From Jeotgalibacillus soli (GTDB taxonomy: Bacteria; Bacillota; Bacilli; Bacillales; Jeotgalibacillaceae): a DNA stretch of 64,000 nt. Under the pieces are notes generated by a model that saw only the letters and a list, made by a program, of their open reading frames with translations, did not search any database and was not told the DNA's origin. Location of the stretch: contig NZ_JXRP01000009.1 in the NCBI RefSeq assembly GCF_000829435.1, forward strand, positions 744,001 through 808,000, read 5' to 3'. Position 1 is the first letter of the stretch. Every line of letters starts with the position of its first letter. The position numbers and the translations under genes are program-made. Positions 45,573 through 54,981 of this stretch are shown piece by piece.

Positions 45573-46982
45573 TTGAAAAAGTCATTTTGGAGCTTGTCCA
45601 TTGCAACAGCACTGATTCTGGGAAGTGTACCTGCACTTTCCGGGGCGGTGAAAGCAGAATCAATAGACGATTTAAATAGCCAAAAGCAAGAAATTCAACA
45701 AGAGCGTGAACAAATCAACAGTGAAATCGATACAAAAAATACAAGAATCGATGAAATTATTGTTCATCAAAATGAAGTGACAGCACAAATTAAAGAGCTG
45801 GATGCAGAAATTGAGAAAACAACAGCAGAAATTGAAACGGTGTCTGGTCAAATTGATGAAACCAATGCTCAGATTGCAAAGCTGCAAGAAGAGATTGAAG
45901 AACTCAAGCTAAAAATAGCACAACGTACTGAACTATTGGAAGAGCGTGCACGTGCCATTCAATTAAGCGGAGGTTCTGCAAGTTACGTAGATGTCCTTCT
46001 TGGTGCTCAAAATTTCGGTGATTTTATTGATCGTTTTTCGGCTGTAAACACACTGGTAACAGCAGATCGTAAAATTATGGAAGAACAGCGCCAGGATCAA
46101 GAGTCATTAGAGAAAAAAGAACAAGAGGTCAAGGATCATTTGGCTGGACTTGAAGTACAAAAAGAAGAGCTTGATCATTTATATGCTAACCTAGATGGCC
46201 AAAAGAGCGAAAAGAGCACACTAATGGCAGAGCTTGAAGCTCAACAAAAGGAGCTTGAAGTAGAAAGAAGTCAGCTTGAAGAAAAAGATGGCGAGCTATA
46301 TGAAATGGAAGCCGGCATTGAACAGGAAATTCTAGCTGAACAAGAGCGATTAGCAGAGCTTGCTCGTCAGCGTGAGCTAGAAAGACAAGCAGAAGAACAG
46401 CGTCAGCGTGAAGCGGCAGCAGCAGAGGCTGAAGCGGCAGCAGCAGAGGCTGAAGCGGCAGCGGCAGCGAGCCAAGCAAGCACAAACAGCAGCTCAAGCT
46501 CATCATCTGCTGCATCAGCACCTGCTGCACCTGCACCATCAACTCCAGCCCCGGCACCAGCAGTTAGCGCAGGAGCATGGACGACGCCAGCATACGGACG
46601 TACAACTTCAGAATTTGGTTATGATGTATTAAACGGAAGCACTCGTATCCATTATGGGATTGACGTTGCAGCACCTGTTGGTACCCCGATTGTTGCAGCG
46701 GCAAGTGGGTATGTACAAGCTAAGAGTGGCCATAATGGTGGATATGGAAATATGATCATGATCACTCACAGTATTAATGGACGCACGTATACAACCGTTT
46801 ATGCTCATCTTAGCAGCATCGGAGTTTCAAATGGTTCTTATGTTGAAAAAGGTCAATACATTGGCGGAATGGGTAACACTGGCTATTCCTTTGGTTCTCA
46901 TTTGCATTTTGAATTGCATGAAGGCGGCTGGAACGGTTCAAAATCCAACGCTGTTAACCCTAGAAAATATATTTCATTCTAA
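45573..46982 (+). CDS. Coiled-coil M23 peptidase (EnvC/PcsB-like position)
   Basis: TTG 45573 has AAGAAGGGAG upstream. A signal peptide (LKKSFWSLSIATALILGSVP) precedes coiled coils at about residues 30-110 and 170-280. An Ala/Glu- and Ser/Ala/Pro-rich linker follows, then a C-terminal LytM domain (about 355-469) with RIHYGIDVAAP and HLHFELHEGG, so the zinc ligands of M23 endopeptidases are intact. It lies directly after ftsX and is probably the wall hydrolase controlled by FtsEX; in B. subtilis that role is played by the unrelated peptidase CwlO. 469 residues. Confidence 0.92.
   Translation: MKKSFWSLSIATALILGSVPALSGAVKAESIDDLNSQKQEIQQEREQINSEIDTKNTRIDEIIVHQNEVTAQIKELDAEIEKTTAEIETVSGQIDETNAQIAKLQEEIEELKLKIAQRTELLEERARAIQLSGGSASYVDVLLGAQNFGDFIDRFSAVNTLVTADRKIMEEQRQDQESLEKKEQEVKDHLAGLEVQKEELDHLYANLDGQKSEKSTLMAELEAQQKELEVERSQLEEKDGELYEMEAGIEQEILAEQERLAELARQRELERQAEEQRQREAAAAEAEAAAAEAEAAAAASQASTNSSSSSSSAASAPAAPAPSTPAPAPAVSAGAWTTPAYGRTTSEFGYDVLNGSTRIHYGIDVAAPVGTPIVAAASGYVQAKSGHNGGYGNMIMITHSINGRTYTTVYAHLSSIGVSNGSYVEKGQYIGGMGNTGYSFGSHLHFELHEGGWNGSKSNAVNPRKYISF
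46410..46469 (+). repeat. In-gene 21-base tandem repeat
   Basis: GAAGCGGCAGCAGCAGAGGC plus T is present twice in perfect tandem (46410-46451), followed by a partial third copy. It encodes EAAAAEA units in the linker of the M23 peptidase. Length variation between strains is likely. Confidence 0.9.
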
Positions 46983-47000
46983 TCTAAAGAATGTAAAACT

Positions 47001-47032
47001 GAGCTACTGTCTTTAAGCGGTGGCTCTTTTTT
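47001..47032 (+). terminator. Terminator after the M23 peptidase gene
   Basis: A 9-bp stem with G-U pairs (GAGCTACTG with CGGTGGCTC) and a T6 run. Confidence 0.8.
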
Positions 47033-47122
47033 ATATTGTTCTACAAAATGAACTCCTATATGCCGCTTTTCTGCGTATACTCTTATCATCCAGTTATTTG
47101 GAGAGAGGAGGGAAAATGATCA

Positions 47123-47692
47123 TTGAAAAAGATTGCCTGGCTTTTACACTCAGGTATATGGACACTTATCATGGGTGGTTTTGGTTTTTATCTTCTGCTA
47201 ACTGGCGTAGGTACGTTTGATGAACCAATCATTGAAAAAGAAGCTCCAGTAAACACAGCTCCTGTTGTGAATGAGGCGCTACAACGAGTTCCTGATTTTT
47301 CATTAAAAGCATTGGATGGAACAACGATTCAAATATCTGATTTAAAAGGCAAAAAAGTGATTGTTAATTTTTGGACAACCTGGTGCCCGCCTTGTAGAGA
47401 AGAGATGCCTGCTTTGCAAAGCTATTATGAGGAGTATCGAGATGTCCACCAAGTGGAGATCGTTGCTGTAAATTTAACGAAGGAGGACCATGGTAAAGAT
47501 AAAATTGAACAGTTTGCAAGGGAATATGGGCTGACATTTCCAGTTGTCCTGGACGAGGAAGGAAAAGCTCAAAAACAATATATGATTATGACACTGCCTA
47601 CGACCTTTATCGTAAATGAACAGGGACAAATTCAAAAAAAAATTATAGGACCTGTAACGAGGGAAATGCTCACAGAAGAGATTGGTAATTAA
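47123..47692 (+). CDS. ResA/TlpA-type membrane-anchored thioredoxin
   Basis: A 189-residue protein with one N-terminal membrane anchor (residues 5-27) and an extracellular thioredoxin fold with WTTWCPPCREEMPAL as the redox site and LPTTFIVNEQG with cis-proline. Such proteins reduce cysteines of apocytochromes or other exported proteins; cccB nearby is a possible client. TTG start with GAGGAGGG 10 bases upstream. Confidence 0.88.
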   Translation: MKKIAWLLHSGIWTLIMGGFGFYLLLTGVGTFDEPIIEKEAPVNTAPVVNEALQRVPDFSLKALDGTTIQISDLKGKKVIVNFWTTWCPPCREEMPALQSYYEEYRDVHQVEIVAVNLTKEDHGKDKIEQFAREYGLTFPVVLDEEGKAQKQYMIMTLPTTFIVNEQGQIQKKIIGPVTREMLTEEIGN

Positions 47693-47784
47693 TGGTGCAC
47701 AATATACATAGCATGTCCGTCTAACTTTTCACTCCATGACATAGATTCAGATGTAGTGACTTTTTATGACAGGAGAGGATTACG

Positions 47785-49215
47785 TTGAAGAACGCAAAAA
47801 GACTGCTCCTAATGCTCAGTTGTGCATTGGTTGGTGCTGCGCTTTTTTTCGCGGTCGAGCGCATCTGGCTCCCTGCACCGGAAGACAAGGGAGCAATTCA
47901 ATCTGAAGTAACAGAAACGATGCGCAAATTACAAAAGGCTCAGGACCTCATAACAAACAGCTATGTTGAGAATGTAGACCCCAACCAATTGATGGATGGG
48001 GCGATTCAGGGCATGGTGGCGTCACTTGGCGATCCTTATTCGGTTTATATGGATCAAGAGACCTCAAAGCAATTTGAACAATCATTGGATTCTTCTTTTT
48101 CGGGAATTGGAGCCGAGCTGACAAAGGAAGGGGAAGATTTCATCATCGTAGCTCCATTTAAGGGATCACCAGCCGAAAAAGCAGGTCTTAAACCTAATGA
48201 TCGATTGAGATCTGTTGATGGTCAAAGCCTGCAATCGTTAACTCTGTATGAAGTAACCGCAAAAATTCGTGGTCCAAAAGGAAGCAAAGTCCAGGTTGGG
48301 GTCGAACGGGGAGACAGCAAAAAAGAACTTGTCATCACCATTACGCGTGACGACATTCCGATTGAAACGGTTCATAGTGAGCGAATTAAAACAGATGATG
48401 GTCATATCGGCTATTTAGAAATTACAACATTTGCTGAGGGAACAGCTAATGATTTAAAAGAAGCCCTTGCCTCCCTAGAAAAAGCAGGGATTGACGGCTT
48501 AATTTTGGATGTAAGAGGCAATCCAGGGGGCTTACTATCGAGTGTAGAGGAGGTTCTTCATCAGTTCGTTACGGATAAAAAACCGTTTATGCATATTGAA
48601 AAACGAGATGGAGATCGAGAAGCATTAACATCTCCTTTAGAGGAACGCAAGTCGTATCCAATTGCAGCATTGATGAACGAAGGAAGTGCATCCGCAGCTG
48701 AAATCTTAGTTGCAGGTCTGCAGGAAGTTGAGGGTTATCCGCTTGTTGGCGGCAAGTCATTTGGAAAAGGAACGGTTCAACAGTCAGTCGATCTTGGGGA
48801 TGGGAGCCAGATGAAGCTGACAATGTTTAAGTGGCTAACCCCAAATAAGCGCTGGATTCACCGAGAAGGTGTTAAACCGACGATTCCAGTTGATCAGCCG
48901 CCGGTATACGATCTGGTTCCATTACAGTCCGCCGTTGTGTTGAAAAAAGGGATGAATGATGAAAAGGTAGCTATATTGCAATCGCTGCTGAATGGATTAG
49001 GATATAAGGTAGACCGTACAGATGGTTATTTTAGTGCATCAACGGAAAAAGCTATACAGATTTTTCAAAAATCAGTGGGGCTAAAGGAAAGTGGAGAGGC
49101 CAATACAGCTACGCTGCTAGAGCTGGAAAAAGCGATCCAAACCTATAAAGAAAATTTGGCGCATGATCATCAGCTCCAAAAAGCGATCGAGATAATAAGT
49201 AAGAAAGAATCATAA
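47785..49215 (+). CDS. ctpB: Carboxy-terminal processing protease CtpB
   Basis: A 476-residue S41 peptidase. N-terminal membrane anchor (residues 5-25), PDZ domain (about 95-185), protease core with DVRGNPGG and the catalytic Ser301 (NEGSASAAE), Lys328 and Gln332 (KSFGKGTVQQ), then a peptidoglycan-binding domain (about 395-460, LQSLLNGLGY). In B. subtilis CtpB cleaves SpoIVFA to activate sigma-K in sporulation, suggesting a spore former. TTG start with AGGAGAGG upstream. Confidence 0.95.
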   Translation: MKNAKRLLLMLSCALVGAALFFAVERIWLPAPEDKGAIQSEVTETMRKLQKAQDLITNSYVENVDPNQLMDGAIQGMVASLGDPYSVYMDQETSKQFEQSLDSSFSGIGAELTKEGEDFIIVAPFKGSPAEKAGLKPNDRLRSVDGQSLQSLTLYEVTAKIRGPKGSKVQVGVERGDSKKELVITITRDDIPIETVHSERIKTDDGHIGYLEITTFAEGTANDLKEALASLEKAGIDGLILDVRGNPGGLLSSVEEVLHQFVTDKKPFMHIEKRDGDREALTSPLEERKSYPIAALMNEGSASAAEILVAGLQEVEGYPLVGGKSFGKGTVQQSVDLGDGSQMKLTMFKWLTPNKRWIHREGVKPTIPVDQPPVYDLVPLQSAVVLKKGMNDEKVAILQSLLNGLGYKVDRTDGYFSASTEKAIQIFQKSVGLKESGEANTATLLELEKAIQTYKENLAHDHQLQKAIEIISKKES

Positions 49216-49407
49216 ATAAAAGAAAATACTTGTATTTTGCATAAAATTTCTCATGTCGATCACGTCAGGATTTGATACAATGAGCATGATCAGAATCTTC
49301 CTGATAAGATAATCTATATGTGATGATAGTGGAATCGCCATTTTAATCATACTACTAACGATTCTTTATACCTTTTTACAAATGAAAAAGAAAGGGCGGT
49401 GTCCGAT

Positions 49408-50601
49408 GTGATCGATCAATGGATAAGAGAAATTGGATCAGGTATGATTGGTGCGATAATCAATCCAGTTTTATATGTCGCCATCCTCATGTCCATTATT
49501 GCAGGACTAGTAAGAGTGAAGCGTGAAAGGAATGACCTTCGTGTCGGCGTTCAATCATGGATGTTGGAATTAAAGAGCTTGTTTTCTTGGGGTCTTTTAA
49601 TTGGTTTACTCGCATCTATCGCGCTTGTTGCAGTAGGTGTACAGGTACCGATTGCATGGGTGATCGTGGTCAGTATGCTAATGATGTTAGGAGCCCTGAC
49701 AATGCAATTCAGGGTGTTATCTGCCGCTTTGATTATACCTGCTGCCGGTTTGATTATGCTGCTGCTTCCCTATTTACCATGGAACCTTTCCATCCTGTCG
49801 GGATATGAAACCATTCAGTACTCTGCACTTGGCGTCACTAGTGTGGTAATGGGGATCCTGCTGTTTGCGGAAGGCTTGCTGATAAAATGGAATGCGTCTA
49901 AAAAATCATCGCCCCGGTTTATTAAAACCCCAAGAGGATTAAAAGCTGGTGCTTTTCTAACAAAAAGAATGTGGCTTGTACCGTTATTTTTACTGATCCC
50001 GAGCGGAGCACTGGGAGAGATGGCAGGCTGGTGGCCTGTAATGACGATTGGTACCACTACTTGGTCATTAATAATAGTTCCATTTATACTCGGCTTTCAA
50101 TTAACCGTTGTGCACGATGTTCCTGCTCCAGTTATTCGTCAGGCATCCAAAGGGATTATTTGGCTTGGGGCATTTGTAACCGCGCTTGCAGCAGCAGGCT
50201 GGTGGGCACCATACATATGGATTGCTGCGTTTGCAATTGCTTTTTTCGGAAGAATTTATTTAGCGCTAAAAATAAGAGCGGTGTGCCGACAATCAGGCTA
50301 CCATTTTATCAATCGTGATCGAGGCATAATTATTGTAGATGTCCTTCCTGGCACTCCTGCAGAGCAAATGGGGCTATTCTGTGGTGAAATTGTCCAAAAG
50401 ATAAATGGAGAATTAGTGAAGGATGAAGGCGAGTTTTATAGAGCACTTCAAAAAAATCGTGCTCATTGCAAGCTTGAAGTGGTGGGGCATAATGGAGAAA
50501 TCCGATATGTCCAGCGAGCTTTGCATGAAGGCCAGCATCATCAATTAGGGATTATTATGGTCGAAGACCGTATGCGTCAGTATGAATCAGATAGTGCATA
50601 A
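49408..50601 (+). CDS. minJ: MinJ-like polytopic membrane protein with PDZ domain
   Basis: About 397 residues with six to eight membrane segments in the first 300 and a C-terminal PDZ domain (DVLPGTPAEQMGLFCGEIVQ). It occupies the position of MinJ (YvjD) after ctpB in B. subtilis, where it links DivIVA to MinCD and division placement. GTG 49408 has GGCGGTG 6 bases upstream; GTG 49399 is an alternative. Downstream swrA is absent. The 183-base gap upstream contains an imperfect inverted repeat (TCAGGA and TCCTGA). Confidence 0.88.
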   Translation: MIDQWIREIGSGMIGAIINPVLYVAILMSIIAGLVRVKRERNDLRVGVQSWMLELKSLFSWGLLIGLLASIALVAVGVQVPIAWVIVVSMLMMLGALTMQFRVLSAALIIPAAGLIMLLLPYLPWNLSILSGYETIQYSALGVTSVVMGILLFAEGLLIKWNASKKSSPRFIKTPRGLKAGAFLTKRMWLVPLFLLIPSGALGEMAGWWPVMTIGTTTWSLIIVPFILGFQLTVVHDVPAPVIRQASKGIIWLGAFVTALAAAGWWAPYIWIAAFAIAFFGRIYLALKIRAVCRQSGYHFINRDRGIIIVDVLPGTPAEQMGLFCGEIVQKINGELVKDEGEFYRALQKNRAHCKLEVVGHNGEIRYVQRALHEGQHHQLGIIMVEDRMRQYESDSA

Positions 50602-50608
50602 TGAATAG

Positions 50609-50643
50609 ACAACAGAAGAGTATTACTCTTCTGTTGTTTTTTT
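50609..50643 (+). terminator. Terminator after minJ
   Basis: A perfect 12-bp stem (ACAACAGAAGAG with CTCTTCTGTTGT), 5-nt loop, then T7. Confidence 0.93.
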
Positions 50644-50737
50644 ATGTAATTTTTATCATCGTTTCTTGTATAGCGGTCTGGCAGGTGCTACGATATGTAA
50701 AATCATATACGAGAAACAATTGAAAGGGGAACATTGG

Positions 50738-51376
50738 ATGGGAATTCATCAGTATTTTAAAAGTTTATCAGATATGGAAAAGCTCTACCGCTGTCCAGGA
50801 AAATTTAAATATGACGAACATACGGTGGCTGCTCATTCCTTTAAAGTGACGAAGATTGCCCAGTTTCTTGGCACAGTTGAGGAACATCACGGAAAAACAG
50901 TCAATTGGAAAGTCCTCTATGAAAAGGCGCTTAACCATGATTATCCCGAAATTTTCACGGGTGATATTAAAACACCTGTAAAATACGCTTCAGCGGAGTT
51001 AAACCAGCTTTTTATTCAAGTGGAAGAAGAAATGACACAAAAATTTGTGAAAGCGGAATTTCCTAAAGAGTACCAAGAGATCTATTTGGAACGCTTTAAG
51101 GAAGGGAAGAATGATTCACTAGAAGGTTGTATTTTATCGGTTGCCGACAAAGTGGATCTGTTATACGAGTCCTTTGGTGAGATCCAAAAAGGGAATCCGG
51201 AACCAATCTTTTTTGAAATCTACCAGGAGGCCGTGTCGACCATTTTGAAATTTAAGCATATGGACTGCGTAAAATTCTTCCTCGAACACGTACTGCCAGA
51301 TCTGCTTAATGAAAAATTCATTCCCCATTCCGAATTGAACGAAATGACGCAAAACCTTATTGCAGATATTCAGTGA
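50738..51376 (+). CDS. YfbR-like HD domain phosphohydrolase
   Basis: A 212-residue HD-domain protein. The metal ligands are visible in TVAAHSFKVTKIAQF, ALNHDYPEIFTGDIKTPVKY and SVADKVDLL. The HDxxExxTGDxxTPVK string is the signature of YfbR 5-prime deoxynucleotidases, which remove phosphate from dNMPs and so influence nucleotide pools. ATG 50738 has GAAAGGGGAA 7 bases upstream; the frame extends to 50666, but that start lies in the promoter region. Located between minJ and csbA. Confidence 0.88.
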   Translation: MGIHQYFKSLSDMEKLYRCPGKFKYDEHTVAAHSFKVTKIAQFLGTVEEHHGKTVNWKVLYEKALNHDYPEIFTGDIKTPVKYASAELNQLFIQVEEEMTQKFVKAEFPKEYQEIYLERFKEGKNDSLEGCILSVADKVDLLYESFGEIQKGNPEPIFFEIYQEAVSTILKFKHMDCVKFFLEHVLPDLLNEKFIPHSELNEMTQNLIADIQ

Positions 51377-51412
51377 GTTGAGTAAGATGGAGGCAGGGAT
51401 TGAGGTGATAAT

Positions 51413-51649
51413 ATGGGGACAAAACTAATTATGGCGATTTTTGCTCCAGCACTGCTCGTTGTATTATTCACTAGGGTCACATACAGCCGCACGGTAGGAT
51501 TGTTATTAACGGTAGCTCTTATCGCAGCGTCTTCATACAAAGGATACGTTGGAAGCTGGCTTATCATCATTGTAGATGCAGCCTCGCTGACAGCTGGACT
51601 ATGGTTTGCTAACCGATTTATTAATAAAAAAAAAGAAAAAATTGCGTAG
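51413..51649 (+). CDS. csbA: Stress membrane protein CsbA
   Basis: A 78-residue protein with two to three membrane helices (residues 5-65) and a basic tail. It matches B. subtilis CsbA, which lies upstream of uvrB and is controlled by sigma-B. GAGGTGATA lies before the ATG. A weak sigma-B-like pair (GTTGA, 15 bases, GGGATT) is upstream, not convincing. Function unknown. Confidence 0.9.
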   Translation: MGTKLIMAIFAPALLVVLFTRVTYSRTVGLLLTVALIAASSYKGYVGSWLIIIVDAASLTAGLWFANRFINKKKEKIA

Positions 51650-51672
51650 CGCAAAAACGCTGCGCTTTTTTT
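51644..51672 (+). terminator. Terminator at the csbA end
   Basis: GCGTAGCG and CGCTGCGC (one G-U pair) form an 8-bp stem over a 6-nt loop, followed by T7. The stem begins within the last codons of csbA. Confidence 0.9.
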
Positions 51673-51729
51673 ATGTGCAGATTCACCATAGCTCACTAAA
51701 ACATATAAACGGTTAGGATTTGTTCTAGA

Positions 51730-52708
51730 TCACTCCAATAAATCAGAGATCCACTCAGAAAAAATATCTGGATATCCTCCTGTATTTTGGCGTAAATCAA
51801 TGATAATATGCTCTACATTTTCATCGCGAAAAATACGTTTTGAATCATGTGAAAAGTCAAGAACCGAATAATCAGGATCTTCTTCATGATTGTTAATTTG
51901 AAAATAAGCAATCGTATCTTCAATTTTGTGATAGCTATACAAATGTGTATAGGCCCGATCAAGAAAATAGATCCGGTTTATGTCCATAAACGGTGGATCG
52001 ATATGAGCGGTATCATAGTAATGTTTATAGCTATTTGTGGAAAAGTATGAACTTGGCTCAATTACAGAAGTCTGCCTATTTCCCTCTCTCTCAATTTCTG
52101 CTGTTAATTCATGATTACGTCCGATCAAGCCCATTCCCTCTAAAAGTACAGGGTCTGTTCCTTCAATAGTTGTAACAGCCTTTACCCAGCAGATATCCTC
52201 ACTTGATACATATTGATCAAGCTCTGATAAAAAACGTCAGGAGCTCTACCGGCCGTAAGAGCGCACCTTTCCACCAATTAATTCCTTGTAAGGAGTTGAT
52301 GCACCTGTAATAACAAGTTCATCGCCAAACGACTCTAATGAAATAGGGAAATAATGAACGGTATCGTAATTATAGAGATCTGTATGAGCATCACGCAGCA
52401 GAGAGATGAGCTTTTTCAGCTCACTATAAAATGTTGACCGGTCTATACATACGATGAAGTTTTGAACGAAGTTCTTCCACGGCTTGATCGAAGGTCTCTT
52501 CGCTAGTGTAGTAAAAAGGATTGTAATGATCTCGTTTAATCAGAAGGACAAAATAGGCTAAGTCTTTGTCCCAGACTTTACTTTGTTTTTCTAGCAGATC
52601 ATTTTTTGAGAGATTTTGATCTGATGAAAAAAGAAAAAAGGAAGGTATAAATGCAGCTCCTGACATCGAGAGCAATAGTATGGAAATAAATACCGGTTTA
52701 TTATTCAA
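51730..52708 (-). pseudogene. Broken S41 peptidase-like gene
   Basis: Read on the minus strand from 52708, a signal-peptide-like start (MNNKPVFISILLLSMSGAAF) continues in frame to a stop at 52424. The same protein resumes in other frames (FYSELKKLISLLRDAHTDLY, then from about 52245 ELDQYVSSEDICWVK on to 51730). At least two frameshifts, near 52435 and 52245, are needed to read it through. The end at DLRQNTGGYPDIFSEW contains the S41 glycine motif, but the serine/lysine catalytic region is missing. Hence a decaying, truncated gene, with no role expected. Confidence 0.8.
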
Positions 52709-52825
52709 TACTAAAATCGGCCCTTTAGAGAATTTTGAAGGTGAGTTTTCTGTTATTTCTAATTATCTATTTAAAACTGAAGGTTGAAAAGCGATAATTT
52801 ATAGATTTCCCCATTCTATTATATA

Positions 52826-52839
52826 CGAATATACGTTCT
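52826..52839 (+). promoter_or_regulatory. LexA (DinR) SOS box of uvrBA
   Basis: CGAATATACGTTCT matches the Gram-positive SOS box CGAACnnnnGTTCG with two changes, about 150 bases before uvrB. uvrB is a known LexA target in B. subtilis. The rest of this 283-base gap is AT-rich with no gene. Confidence 0.7.
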
Positions 52840-52991
52840 GTTTTTGCTATCTTTTTTGATAAAGGCTGTGATAAAATAAAACATATTTAAGAAAACACAT
52901 TAATTTTGACGTAATCCCTGTTTCATCTTAGGATATAGGGTATGAATATAGAAGAAGAGTTTTAGAAGATCGAGTAACGGGAGGGGCATTC

Positions 52992-54974
52992 ATGGTCCAG
53001 CAGTTTGATATTCAATCACCGTATAAGCCTGAAGGGGATCAGCCCGAGGCAATAAAAAAGCTTGTTAAAGGAATAGAACAAGGAATGAAGCACCAGACAT
53101 TGCTTGGTGCTACTGGGACTGGTAAAACATTTACGATTTCAAATGTGATCCAGGAAGTAAAAAAGCCCACCCTTATCATTGCACATAATAAAACGCTGGC
53201 TGGCCAGCTTTATAGTGAATTTAAAGAGTTTTTCCCAAATAATGCGGTCGAATATTTTGTCAGCTATTATGATTACTACCAACCGGAGGCTTATGTACCT
53301 CAAACTGATACTTTCATTGAAAAGGATGCCAGTATAAACGATGAGATTGATAAACTGCGCCACTCTGCAACATCCGCTCTGTTTGAACGGGACGATGTTA
53401 TTATCATTGCCAGTGTATCGTGCATTTACGGTCTTGGTAACCCGGAAGAATATAAGGAACTGGTGGTTTCTCTTCGAACGGGAATGGAAATAGAACGTAA
53501 TCAGCTATTAAGAAAAATGGTAGACATCCAATATGAGCGAAATGATATTGCTTTTCAGCGGGGGACGTTTCGCGTACGCGGTGATGTCGTGGAGATTTTT
53601 CCAGCCAAAAGTGATGAGCACTGTATACGGGTTGAATTCTTTGGAGACGAGATTGACCGGATCCGTGAAGTCGATGCACTCACGGGTGAAATTCTGGGAG
53701 ACCGAGATCACGTAGCTATTTTTCCAGCTTCTCACTTCGTAACGCGGGAAGAAAAGATGAAGGTTGCTATTGAAAATATTCAAAAGGAGCTGGAGGAACA
53801 GCTAAATGTGTTAAGGGAGGAAGACAAGCTTCTTGAAGCACAGCGTTTGGAGCAGAGGACTCGATATGATCTTGAAATGATGAGAGAAATGGGCTTTTGT
53901 TCTGGAATCGAAAACTATTCCCGTCATTTGACACTAAGGCCAGCGGGTGCCACGCCCTATACGCTTATTGATTATTTCCCAAAGGATTTTCTGCTTGTAG
54001 TGGATGAATCCCATGTATCGCTTCCTCAGGTTAGAGGGATGTACAATGGTGACCAGGCAAGGAAGAAAGTACTGGTTGACCATGGCTTCCGTTTACCTTC
54101 TGCACTGGATAACCGGCCGCTTAGATTTGAGGAATTTGAAAAGCATGTTAATCAAGTTGTTTATGTTTCTGCTACGCCAGGACCTTATGAGATAGAACAT
54201 ACAAAGGAAATGGTCGAGCAGATCATTCGACCGACGGGACTCTTAGATCCAATTATTGAAGTTCGTCCAAGTGAGGGACAAATTGATGATCTATTAGGTG
54301 AAATTCAAGAGAGAATTGAACGTAATGAACGGACACTTATTACGACATTAACAAAAAAAATGTCTGAGGATTTAACCAATTATTTAAAAGAAATCGGAAT
54401 CAAGGTTCAATATCTGCATTCAGAAATAAAAACGCTCGAGCGAATTGAAATTATACGTGATTTACGTCTTGGAAAATACGATGTTCTTGTCGGAATTAAT
54501 CTCTTAAGAGAAGGGCTTGATATTCCAGAGGTTTCACTTGTCACCATATTGGATGCAGACAAAGAAGGATTCCTGCGCTCTGAGCGGTCACTGATCCAAA
54601 CGATCGGACGGGCAGCCCGTAATTCCAATGGGTATGTCATCATGTATGCAAATAAAATGACTGATTCAATGACCAAAGCATTGGAAGAAACGTCAAGAAG
54701 ACGTGAAAAGCAGATCGCCTATAATGAACGGCACGGCATCACGCCAAAAACCATTCAGAAACAAATCCGTGATGTTATTCGGGCCACGCATGCCGCTGAG
54801 GAAGCGGAAGTTTATGATTCTCCAGCAAGCAAGCTGAAGAAAATGTCCAAGCCAGAGCGTGCTAAAGTAATTGAATCAATGGAAATTGAAATGAAGGAAG
54901 CAGCAAAAGCGCTTGATTTTGAACGAGCTGCAGAGCTGCGTGACCTTATATTAGAGTTAAAAGCGGAAGGATGA
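52992..54974 (+). CDS. uvrB: Excinuclease ABC subunit B
   Basis: A 660-residue UvrB, the helicase-like damage-verifying subunit of nucleotide excision repair. Walker A GATGTGKT starts at residue 39. [20 protein letters not shown] is the beta-hairpin that clamps DNA, and helicase motifs follow ([23 protein letters not shown]). The C-terminal UVR motif ([20 protein letters not shown]) contacts UvrC and UvrA. GGGAGGGG precedes the ATG. Co-transcribed with uvrA 7 bases downstream. Confidence 0.99.
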   Translation: MVQQFDIQSPYKPEGDQPEAIKKLVKGIEQGMKHQTLLGATGTGKTFTISNVIQEVKKPTLIIAHNKTLAGQLYSEFKEFFPNNAVEYFVSYYDYYQPEAYVPQTDTFIEKDASINDEIDKLRHSATSALFERDDVIIIASVSCIYGLGNPEEYKELVVSLRTGMEIERNQLLRKMVDIQYERNDIAFQRGTFRVRGDVVEIFPAKSDEHCIRVEFFGDEIDRIREVDALTGEILGDRDHVAIFPASHFVTREEKMKVAIENIQKELEEQLNVLREEDKLLEAQRLEQRTRYDLEMMREMGFCSGIENYSRHLTLRPAGATPYTLIDYFPKDFLLVVDESHVSLPQVRGMYNGDQARKKVLVDHGFRLPSALDNRPLRFEEFEKHVNQVVYVSATPGPYEIEHTKEMVEQIIRPTGLLDPIIEVRPSEGQIDDLLGEIQERIERNERTLITTLTKKMSEDLTNYLKEIGIKVQYLHSEIKTLERIEIIRDLRLGKYDVLVGINLLREGLDIPEVSLVTILDADKEGFLRSERSLIQTIGRAARNSNGYVIMYANKMTDSMTKALEETSRRREKQIAYNERHGITPKTIQKQIRDVIRATHAAEEAEVYDSPASKLKKMSKPERAKVIESMEIEMKEAAKALDFERAAELRDLILELKAEG

Positions 54975-54981
54975 CCCTTTT

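Noticed and set aside
46408-46632. Repetitive Gln/His-rich reading frame over the M23 linker
   Set aside because: It is an alternative frame of the Ala/Glu tandem repeat in the peptidase gene, which has the signal peptide, catalytic domain and ribosome binding site.
49240-49330. Inverted repeat before minJ as a terminator or riboswitch
   Set aside because: Arms are imperfect, no T-run follows, and no known riboswitch core was recognised.
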